6,290 nt of DNA from Porticoccaceae bacterium (GTDB lineage Bacteria; Pseudomonadota; Gammaproteobacteria; Pseudomonadales; Porticoccaceae). A program made the position numbers and the translations under genes. The stretch is from the NCBI GenBank assembly GCA_002701765.1, contig NZXB01000082.1, positions 2,700-8,989 of the forward strand. The letters are read 5' to 3'. Positions 1-5,260 of this stretch are shown here, piece by piece. The notes beneath the pieces were generated by a model that worked only from the letters and a program-made list of their open reading frames with translations, did not search any database and had not been told where the DNA came from. Within the stretch, counting starts at the first letter, position 1. Each line of letters starts with the position of its first letter.

Positions 1-662
1 GGGGTAGGCGTCTCGACAGGCAGAGGCCCCCTTAACCAATAGTCCTGCAGACTTAAAATTTCCGCGACCAGTCGTTCCCTTGATGTTTTTGGCAAGCGAC
101 GCGCATGCTCTGCTGCAACTAACACGAATCCGAATGCGTCTTGGTATTCGCCAACATCGGTTAGCTTTCCGTCTCTAACACCAACTGAGTATTCTTCGAC
201 CGAAGTTTCTAGAAGAAACCTGATAATTTTAATTGGATCACCATCGGCTTTGTCTCTCATTCTGTCCAGATGCTTCTCGGCTTCTTCCAATAGGGGTAAT
301 AGAATTGCTGCAGATTCCTGAGTTTCGAGTGCCGCTGATACACTTTCAAAAATTTCTAGATTAAAGCCTATATCATTTAGTCCGATTCGTTCATCAGCAG
401 GGGTTTCGGAAACCGGATGCATTAGGTGTGAGGCGGCCATCTTCAACTCGCCGGCATGATATAACGCGATGCCCGCGCTAACGTGTCCAGACATAAATGC
501 GAGTCTAAGGGGCGTCGGAAGAACATCTTTTTGCTCAACACTCGAGTCTTTTGGTGCCTCGTTGTTAGCAAGTGTCTTATTGTCCACGCCAATGGTTGAG
601 GAGCAAGACGCAAGAATCAGCAGAAAGAGTATTTTGGGCAAAAGTGTTAGTGGTAGTGTCAT
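1..662 (-). CDS. Putative lipoprotein of unknown function, C-terminus cut by window edge
   Basis: The minus strand from the ATG at 662 reads open for 220 codons to the window edge with no stop, so the C-terminus is missing. An in-frame TGA lies 33 bp upstream and GAGG (668-671) sits 5 nt before the ATG, which fixes the start. Residues 1-20 form a lipoprotein signal: a hydrophobic stretch ending in lipobox LASC, with Cys20 as the predicted lipidated residue. A polar linker follows (about 21-50). Residues 51-83 are helical with regularly placed histidines (SGH at 58-60, LYHAGE at 67-72, HLMHP at 79-83). Later segments also look helical (103-138, 143-160), followed by GEYQDAFGF at 171-179. The mature protein is probably a mostly alpha-helical periplasmic protein tethered to a membrane. 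I have an unverified impression that uncharacterised proteobacterial proteins share the HP and EYQDA motifs. No function is assigned. It lies 136 bp downstream of the flagellin on the same strand, so read-through is possible but unproven. Confidence 0.85.
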   Translation of the reverse strand, partial: MTLPLTLLPKILFLLILASCSSTIGVDNKTLANNEAPKDSSVEQKDVLPTPLRLAFMSGHVSAGIALYHAGELKMAASHLMHPVSETPADERIGLNDIGFNLEIFESVSAALETQESAAILLPLLEEAEKHLDRMRDKADGDPIKIIRFLLETSVEEYSVGVRDGKLTDVGEYQDAFGFVLVAAEHARRLPKTSRERLVAEILSLQDYWLRGPLPVETPT

Positions 663-798
663 GAAATCCTCACTGTCCGGTAATAACTCTTTTCACTAAT
701 TCTAAAATTTAATAAGCTTTACTTAAAGTGCTAATTTTACCTGTCGTTGAATAAACGGATAACGTGGTGGTCATGGGGCCATGTAATTGGTGACATTG
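663..798. other. Intergenic gap between flagellin and lipoprotein gene
   Basis: This 136-bp stretch separates the flagellin stop from the lipoprotein start. Only the Shine-Dalgarno GAGG at 668-671 is clear. It is AT-rich around 690-740, where minus-strand hexamers such as TAAAAT and TAGAAT resemble -10 boxes but lack good -35 partners at 17 bp. A short palindrome (772-783, 5-bp arms, 2-nt centre) lies near the flagellin stop. No T-tract follows it on the minus strand, so no intrinsic terminator is called. The lipoprotein could have its own weak promoter or be read through from the flagellin. Confidence 0.4.
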
Positions 799-3700
799 TT
801 ACGAGTAGAGATTATGTTCGGACCGGATCGACTTTGATAATTCCCTTCCAAGCAAGTGATGAACTGCTTTCGGCTGCTGATTAGCTTGAGCGACCATTGC
901 GTGTGCGGCGCGCGAGACTATGCTTTCTGTCGCTAATGCAGTAGTCTCGGTTGCATAGTTTGTATCCATAATTTGGCTCCGAGCTTCTTCTGTGTTTAGA
1001 GCGATATTGGCGAGGTTATCAAGGGCGAATTGCAAGCGATTTAGGGTGGCACCATAGCTGGCACGTTTGGAATCAACGTTTGAAAGGGCCTTGTCCAAAG
1101 AGCCGATCACCTTGCCAATGTTCTCGGTAGCAGTGGATGATACATCTCTCACGTTTGAGCCATAATCATGTATATAAAGGGTTTGATGAGGAGCGTCGGG
1201 CGACTGTCCCGTTGCTATAACAGCATGAGGCCAAGGTAGATGGTTGTTATAGTAAACGTTTGTATCCCCAGAATAAGCGTTGCCGTCAGGTGTGTAAAGC
1301 TCTGGAGAAATGACTTCAAATCGAACGTCATTAGCATTGATTCCCACTAGAGCAGATGTGTCGATTGTGTGATCTACCGCTGTTACGGAAATCGAAGCGC
1401 CCGAACCCTCATTATATGTACCATACCACTCGACTTTAAATATGGCTTCGTCAAGACCAAGCGACCCATCGTCGCTTACAAATCGGATGAAAGAAGGCCT
1501 GCTTGCAGGAGCATCTTGATGGGTGTCAATTTGAAATCGGGCCACACCATTTTGGGTGGAATTGCTGAGATGGGAGATTTTATTACCTCTCTTTTCAAGA
1601 GCATTATTGGTGGCGTTTTGATAGAGGTAGAGTTCATCTGCACTTGGTGTTCCCTCTATATTTAAATTCGTTGAACTCTCGTTGCCAGATGCGATGTTAG
1701 AAAACCCATCATTTCCAACAAAGAAATCTCCTGTGTAAGGTTTGCCGTCTGAGGCATATAGATCGGGCACGACGAATTGCCAACGTGCTTGTCCTTCAGA
1801 AAATTCTGTTGAGAAATTTTCTATACTTACTGAGTTATCAATCGGAGATAAAGAGATTGTGCCGTTGTTCCCGCTCGAATTTATGACTTTATTCACCGAA
1901 AATAGCTGATTATGGTAATTGTAAGCGCTTGATGATTGGTCATCAATGATAAGGCGCACCACCCGGTCATTGAAATCCGCGTTGGCGGTGGCGGGATCGC
2001 CATCCCGCAGTGTGAGATCACTTGCAGCACCGGCAGGGGTTTTGCCGCTGTAGTTAACCAGCATTTCTTTGCCGGCCCATTCTGAACCGCCATAGCTGAT
2101 TGAGGTGATATCTCCGCTGGTGTTTTCGGGACCATCGACGGAGCCCGAAAAACGTTGTCCGCGAATCTCCCATCCTTCACCATCCTGTGTGATTGATTGC
2201 CAAGTTACGGCAAATCCCCCGTCAGCTAGAGAGGTAACGGCCGGATTGAGCTGATCATCTGTTGTAAGCGTGTTGATCCTGAATTCGTTTCCAACCTGAT
2301 TGCCTTGGGCGTCAAAGCGCCTACCATAAATACCATAACCAGAAGCATCCTGACCTTGCGATGACCATGCTGCAACGAAACCTCCGTCACTGAGTCCAGT
2401 GACCGATGCACCGCCTTGATTGTTTTCTATGTACGTATTGATTCGAAATTCATTTCCTATGGCGGAACCGGACGAATCAAACCTCTGGCCATAGACGCCA
2501 TATCCGGACCCATCCAGATTTTCATTGCTCCAAGAAACTATAATATCGCCATTTGACAAAACTGAAGCAGAGTCGACATATTGATTACTGTTAGTGGAAG
2601 TGTTTATCTTGAACTCCGACCCAATGGCGTTCCCTGTTGCGTCATAGCGTTGTCCAAAAGCTCCGAAACCGGATCCATCCTGTTGATCCGATGACCATGT
2701 AGCCATAAACCCGCCATCCGATAAAGATGTGACTCGAGGTAACATTTGGTCGGCATTTGTATGGGTATTAATTTGAAACTCGCCCCCCACTGCAACTCCG
2801 GAGGCGTCATAAAGCTGACCAAAAACACCTTTGCCACTGCCGTCTTGCTCATTTGATGCCCAGGTAATAACAAACCCTCCTCCTGTTAGAGAGGTGGGGT
2901 TGGAATGCAACTGGTGCGAAGATGTGGTCGTGTTGACTTGAAACTCGGCTCCGACTTTGGTCCCTGATGAATTAAAACGTTGGGCAAAGACGCCATATCC
3001 AGACCCATCTTGTGCGGAATCTGTAGAGGTCCATGTCACCAAAAAGCCTCCGTCTCCAGTGCCTGTGACTCTGGAATCCGTCTGATGAAATGCGGTATGG
3101 GTGTTAACTTGAAATTCCCCGCCAATTGCTGTACCCGAAGAATTGAAGCGCTGGCCAAAAACGCCGTAATCCGAACCATCTTGATTGTTGGAATTCCAAA
3201 CAACCACAAATCCGCCGTCCTTCAAAGAGGTTATGACCGGATATTGTTGGTCGCTTGACTTGTTAGTATTGATTTGAAACTCTTTACCGACCGGATGAGC
3301 ACTGAAAAAGGGCTTGAAGGAAGACTGATAAGTATTTGTATCGATATTAAGACTTATGGTCGAGAATCCAGCGGTATTTGATCCAGTAGATGCGGAGTTT
3401 GTTCCATTGTTATACAGAAAAAGCGCTTGGCCATCATTGGTTTTTATTTCAACGCCATTGGATGCCCAAGGGTCCCCGGAAACCACCGTTGAACCAGTCC
3501 AAGCGGTGCCATCGGCGAGATAGAATTCTGGATTAATAAACTCTATATCTACTTTATTCTCCGAATTATATATATTTGCAGCAATATCCACCGACGGATC
3601 AAGTCCTTGCATCGACAAGCGACCATTTCCTGCCCACCAGATGCTTAGCAATCGATCCTCACCGTCAATTGAAATTTTTGCAAAGCGACTAGGTAGGCTG

Positions 3701-4941
3701 CTAGTTCCGGCGCCCGTTGGATAATTTGTCTCACCCTCTAAAACCGAAGACGTTGCATAGAAGTTTTTAAGATGGAACTCTGTCTCCGCTGTTGCTCTGT
3801 TTTGCCCGTTCGGGTATAGATATAGGGGCTGTGAATTATGTCCATGATGTACCGCAAAATCAATCTCCGGATCGCCGGCATGGAAACTAACCCGATCATT
3901 GTGCACATTGTAGTGGAACGTGTCGTTATGCTTTGTTTTTGCTTGAGAGTAGATTATCGGACTGACAAATTCCCACGTAACAGATGGGTTAGTCGACGAG
4001 TTCTGAGCTGCAGCTGTTTCTACTGATAAATTTGGAGCCGCAATGGAGTCATCAACGGGGTATAAAGTCATAGTTTTACTATCGGCCCAATTGACAGCCC
4101 ATAGGGCATTGTTTAGTCCTTGAGCTGCAGATGACGAATCGTTAAAACTCAGCTTGACCAGTCGGTCTTTTAGCTCCATAGCACTCATGTTGTTCCAGTA
4201 GGAGTGGTTGTTGTCTCCAACGGTCTGGATTTTTAAGTAGAAGGATCCATTATTTGTATCGTGTTTTGTTATGTCCGTTATCTGGCCCCGAGCGAATGGC
4301 TTTTGTGATGAATCAGTTATAGAGGTTGAACTGCTGGCATATGTCCTAGGATCAATTGGTTCCACCTCGAAATATTGTGTGCTGGCCGCACCGGCGATGC
4401 TTTTTGTATTCAGATTAACGCCAAGCACACCAAGGCCAGTATTTGCGCGAAAGTTACCAAAATCGGTCGTTATTGTTTGCCCTGCATTAGCTCCGATTTG
4501 GAGTGTTACGGATCCCGCACTAAAGCTGTTAAGCAAACTTGTTCCGTTCCACTCGGTATTATTGGCGATTCTGTCTACTTCGGCAGATAGTTGTTGGAAC
4601 TCGTTATCCAATGCCACACGATCCTTCGAAGAATTCGAATCGCTCACAGCTTGGATAGCTAACTCACGCATCCGCTGAAGCATATTTGAGATTTCAACGG
4701 TAGCTCCCTCGGCAATTTGGACCATAGAAATTGCATCATCGGCGTTTCGGATGCCTTGCCTCAATCCAATTATTTGGCTGGTCATTTTAGATGAGATCGC
4801 TAGCCCCGCAGCGTCATCGGCCGCAGAATTGATTCGCACACCGCTGGCTATGCGCTCTAAAGTTTGATCCAAACTCCTCTGGGTGCTGGTCAAAGAGATC
4901 GCAGCTTTTAGAGCAGAAATATTAGTGTTTACCTTAATCAC
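799..4941 (-). CDS. Giant flagellin (1380 aa) with beta-propeller-like repeat insertion
   Basis: This is the filament subunit of the bacterial flagellum, exported through the flagellar type III apparatus and polymerised outside the cell. The N-terminal D0/D1 region (about 1-175) is canonical, with RINSAADDAAGLAIS at 36-50, LQRMRELAIQA at 88-98 and WNGTSLL at 131-137. The C-terminal D1/D0 region (about 1268-1364) is also canonical, with LDNLANIALNTEEARSQI at 1307-1324 and AMVAQANQQP at 1348-1357. Typical flagellins are about 270-550 residues long, and the excess here is a central insertion of about 1090 residues. It contains two beta-rich units (about 190-515), seven 55-57-residue repeats (about 553-932), two more beta-rich units (about 940-1263) and no cysteine. 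There is no HEXXH, so it is not a flagellinolysin. The GTG start (codon at 4941-4939) is fixed by an in-frame TAG 15 bp upstream and by the conserved MIKVNTNIS start; the Shine-Dalgarno is weak. Sixteen residues follow the usual C-terminal end. The gene is transcribed alone from a sigma-28-like promoter. Family assignment is firm; the role of the insertion is inferred. Confidence 0.97.
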   Translation of the reverse strand: MIKVNTNISALKAAISLTSTQRSLDQTLERIASGVRINSAADDAAGLAISSKMTSQIIGLRQGIRNADDAISMVQIAEGATVEISNMLQRMRELAIQAVSDSNSSKDRVALDNEFQQLSAEVDRIANNTEWNGTSLLNSFSAGSVTLQIGANAGQTITTDFGNFRANTGLGVLGVNLNTKSIAGAASTQYFEVEPIDPRTYASSSTSITDSSQKPFARGQITDITKHDTNNGSFYLKIQTVGDNNHSYWNNMSAMELKDRLVKLSFNDSSSAAQGLNNALWAVNWADSKTMTLYPVDDSIAAPNLSVETAAAQNSSTNPSVTWEFVSPIIYSQAKTKHNDTFHYNVHNDRVSFHAGDPEIDFAVHHGHNSQPLYLYPNGQNRATAETEFHLKNFYATSSVLEGETNYPTGAGTSSLPSRFAKISIDGEDRLLSIWWAGNGRLSMQGLDPSVDIAANIYNSENKVDIEFINPEFYLADGTAWTGSTVVSGDPWASNGVEIKTNDGQALFLYNNGTNSASTGSNTAGFSTISLNIDTNTYQSSFKPFFSAHPVGKEFQINTNKSSDQQYPVITSLKDGGFVVVWNSNNQDGSDYGVFGQRFNSSGTAIGGEFQVNTHTAFHQTDSRVTGTGDGGFLVTWTSTDSAQDGSGYGVFAQRFNSSGTKVGAEFQVNTTTSSHQLHSNPTSLTGGGFVITWASNEQDGSGKGVFGQLYDASGVAVGGEFQINTHTNADQMLPRVTSLSDGGFMATWSSDQQDGSGFGAFGQRYDATGNAIGSEFKINTSTNSNQYVDSASVLSNGDIIVSWSNENLDGSGYGVYGQRFDSSGSAIGNEFRINTYIENNQGGASVTGLSDGGFVAAWSSQGQDASGYGIYGRRFDAQGNQVGNEFRINTLTTDDQLNPAVTSLADGGFAVTWQSITQDGEGWEIRGQRFSGSVDGPENTSGDITSISYGGSEWAGKEMLVNYSGKTPAGAASDLTLRDGDPATANADFNDRVVRLIIDDQSSSAYNYHNQLFSVNKVINSSGNNGTISLSPIDNSVSIENFSTEFSEGQARWQFVVPDLYASDGKPYTGDFFVGNDGFSNIASGNESSTNLNIEGTPSADELYLYQNATNNALEKRGNKISHLSNSTQNGVARFQIDTHQDAPASRPSFIRFVSDDGSLGLDEAIFKVEWYGTYNEGSGASISVTAVDHTIDTSALVGINANDVRFEVISPELYTPDGNAYSGDTNVYYNNHLPWPHAVIATGQSPDAPHQTLYIHDYGSNVRDVSSTATENIGKVIGSLDKALSNVDSKRASYGATLNRLQFALDNLANIALNTEEARSQIMDTNYATETTALATESIVSRAAHAMVAQANQQPKAVHHLLGRELSKSIRSEHNLYS
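802..1140 (-). other. Flagellin C-terminal D1/D0 domain plus 16-residue tail
   Basis: Residues 1268-1364 hold the conserved C-terminal flagellin helices: the SLDKALSNVDSKRASYGA block at 1281-1298, the LNTEEARSQIMDTNYATET stretch at 1315-1333, and AMVAQANQQPKAVHHLLG at 1348-1365. Most flagellins end at about the LL position. Here a basic/polar tail from Gly1365 to Ser1380 follows before TAA. The D0 C-terminal helix lines the filament core, so a tail there is unusual but could fit in the channel. Confidence 0.9.
1153..1605 (-). repeat. Beta-rich unit U4 of flagellin insertion
   Basis: Residues about 1113-1263 form the fourth unit, leading directly into the C-terminal D1 helix. Landmarks are ARFQIDTHQDAPASRPSF at 1134-1151, FKVEWYGTYN at 1168-1177, VRFEVISPELYTPDG at 1206-1220, AYSGD at 1222-1226 and TLYIHDYGSN at 1254-1263. 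It resembles U2 most closely, so the four units follow a pairwise pattern (U1, U2, then U3, U4) around the propeller. Confidence 0.6.
1606..2124 (-). repeat. Beta-rich unit U3 of flagellin insertion
   Basis: Residues about 940-1112 form the third unit, immediately after the seventh propeller repeat. Landmarks are ITSISYGG at 945-952, DRVVRLIIDDQSSSA at 992-1006, QLFSVN at 1012-1017, SLSPIDNSVS at 1030-1039, WQFVVPDLYASDG at 1054-1066, PYTGD at 1068-1072 and ELYLYQNATN at 1103-1112. It is most similar to U1, from the ITDI/ITSI start through the DR-x-V-x-L block to the LYLY end. U1 and U3 therefore look like copies placed on opposite sides of the propeller. Confidence 0.6.
2146..3285 (-). repeat. 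Seven tandem 55-57-residue repeats, probable seven-bladed propeller
   Basis: Residues 553-932 are seven consecutive copies of a unit with the pattern EF-[QKR]-[IV]-NT, then GGF-x-x-x-W, QDGSG-[YF]-G-V, GQR-[FY]-[DN] and SG-x-x-[IV]-G. Unit bounds in nucleotides are 3121-3285, 2950-3120, 2785-2949, 2620-2784, 2455-2619, 2290-2454 and 2146-2289. EF-to-EF spacing is 55, 57, 55, 55, 55 and 55 residues. Such repeats are known in large secreted and RTX-type bacterial proteins. An aspartate in the QDGSG position is kept in all seven and may bind calcium. Repeat 5 is the most divergent (NGDIIVSW and LDGSG). The DNA of the copies is clearly diverged, so this is not a recent duplication. A seven-bladed propeller is inferred from the repeat count and length. 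Confidence 0.85.
3397..3792 (-). repeat. Beta-rich unit U2 of flagellin insertion
   Basis: Residues about 384-515 form the second unit. Landmarks are SRFAKISIDG at 418-427, LLSIWWAGNG at 431-440, VDIEFINPEFYLADG at 464-478, AWTGS at 480-484 and ALFLYNNGTN at 506-515. They align in order with U4, which has VRFEVISPELYTPDG and AYSGD. The unit ends just before the sequence that leads into the seven-repeat block, and the connecting ISLNIDTNTYQSSFKPFF stretch (529-546) resembles the linker that opens U4. Confidence 0.6.
3793..4374 (-). repeat. Beta-rich unit U1 of flagellin insertion
   Basis: Residues about 190-383 form the first of four related units. Landmarks are ITDI at 221-224, DRLVKLSFNDSSSA at 259-272, LWAVNW at 280-285, TLYPVDDSIA at 292-301, WEFVSPIIYS at 323-332 and the terminal LYLYPNGQN at 373-381. 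The matching landmarks in U3 occur in the same order. U1 lacks the DG-x-x-[YW]-[TS]-G motif seen after the SP-x-x-Y motif in U2-U4. It has a histidine-rich stretch there instead (338-368). I do not recognise the fold family. Confidence 0.6.
4417..4941 (-). other. Flagellin N-terminal D0/D1 domain
   Basis: This stretch encodes residues 1-175. It carries the heptad-like amphipathic pattern and conserved motifs of the flagellin N-terminal family: a start at MIKVNTNIS, SLDQTLERIASGVRINSA at 23-40, and the ADDAAGLAIS turn. The segment 88-98 (LQRMRELAIQA) matches the surface known in enterobacterial flagellins to bind TLR5 and to take part in protofilament contacts. Conservation here means the subunit is under normal filament-assembly constraint despite its large insertion. 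Confidence 0.95.
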
Positions 4942-4988
4942 TTTTGACAGTACCTATCACAATTTACGCAATTCAAAGTCTATAATTA

Positions 4989-5015
4989 GCTTCGGAAAAA
5001 CCACTATAATCTTTA
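4989..5015 (-). promoter_or_regulatory. Candidate sigma-28 (FliA) promoter of the flagellin
   Basis: On the minus strand TAAAGATT (5015-5008) is followed after exactly 11 bp by TCCGAAGC (4996-4989). The sigma-28 consensus is TAAAGTTT, 11 bp, GCCGATAA. The -35 box matches at 7 of 8 positions. The -10 box matches at the CCGA core only (4 of 8). The expected transcript start near 4980 would give a leader of about 40 nt. Sigma-28 control is the usual mode for flagellin genes. The poor right half of the -10 box keeps confidence moderate. Confidence 0.55.
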
Positions 5016-5022
5016 TTAAACT

Positions 5023-5036
5023 GGCAATATGTTGCC
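5023..5036. repeat. Perfect 5-bp inverted repeat upstream of flagellin promoter
   Basis: GGCAA-TATG-TTGCC is a perfect dyad with a 4-bp centre. It lies 7 bp upstream of the candidate -35 box of the flagellin promoter, a position suited to an activator or repressor. It superficially resembles a sigma-54 site on either strand, but GG and GC are separated by 9 bp, not the required 10. Confidence 0.35.
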
Positions 5037-5120
5037 GCAACTTTGTCTTCGAAATTATTGATATAAATAGCAAAAAGTTAAGAATAATTCTGGACCGGTT
5101 TAAATCTTTAACAGTTTTTT

Positions 5121-5148
5121 TACCGAATAATAACACTGTTAATCGGTA
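5121..5148. repeat. Long inverted repeat in the divergent intergenic region
   Basis: Ten-bp arms TACCGAATAA and TTAATCGGTA match at 9 of 10 positions across an 8-bp spacer. A smaller perfect dyad (TAACA-C-TGTTA, 5131-5141) lies inside, and AATCG-GTAA-CGATT (5141-5154) overlaps the right arm. No T-tract follows on either strand in the direction of transcription, so this is better read as an operator-like site between the divergent genes than as a terminator. Confidence 0.45.
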
Positions 5149-5187
5149 ACGATTTGGTGTAAATCGTGAGTAAAAAAGCCGTCTTTA

Positions 5188-5216
5188 TTGATTCAGTGGC
5201 CTCAATCCGCGATACT
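5188..5216 (+). promoter_or_regulatory. Possible sigma-70 promoter of the 5261 gene
   Basis: TTGATT (5188-5193) and GATACT (5211-5216) are separated by exactly 17 bp. Each matches its sigma-70 consensus hexamer at 4 of 6 positions. The start would fall near 5223, giving a leader of about 38 nt. Matches of this quality occur by chance in AT-rich DNA, so this is a candidate only. Confidence 0.3.
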
Positions 5217-5260
5217 CGCCATATGTTATTTTGTGAATCAAATGAAAATTAATTGCTCAC

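Larger units (their letters stand above)
4942..5260. other. 319-bp AT-rich divergent intergenic region
   Basis: This region lies between the flagellin (minus) and the anchored-protein gene (plus) and shows no convincing coding frame. It holds the sigma-28-like promoter and a weak Shine-Dalgarno AGG (4953-4955, 11 nt from the GTG) for the flagellin, the two dyads, and a possible sigma-70 promoter for the rightward gene. The remainder (about 5037-5120) shows only A/T runs. Confidence 0.6.

Noticed and set aside
469..699. 76-codon plus-strand frame at the left
   Set aside because: It is antisense to the lipoprotein frame, which has a lipobox, a Shine-Dalgarno and 220 open codons.
772..783. Palindrome CATGG-GG-CCATG downstream of the flagellin stop as a terminator
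   Set aside because: The loop is only 2 nt and no T-tract follows on the minus strand.
4271..4678. 135-codon plus-strand reading frame opposite the flagellin N-terminal region
   Set aside because: It is antisense to highly conserved flagellin D1 coding sequence and has no recognisable motif; it is explained as a shadow frame.
799..4941. Flagellinolysin (protease-bearing flagellin) as an explanation for the insertion
   Set aside because: No HEXXH motif is present in the insertion; the HHGH sequence at 365-368 does not fit.
5022..5036. Sigma-54-like site (TGGCA...TTGC)
   Set aside because: GG and GC are 9 bp apart on both strands; sigma-54 needs 10.
5160..5185. Sigma-28-like TAAA...GCCG on the plus strand before the 5261 gene
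   Set aside because: The spacing is one base short and the second half of the -10 box does not match.
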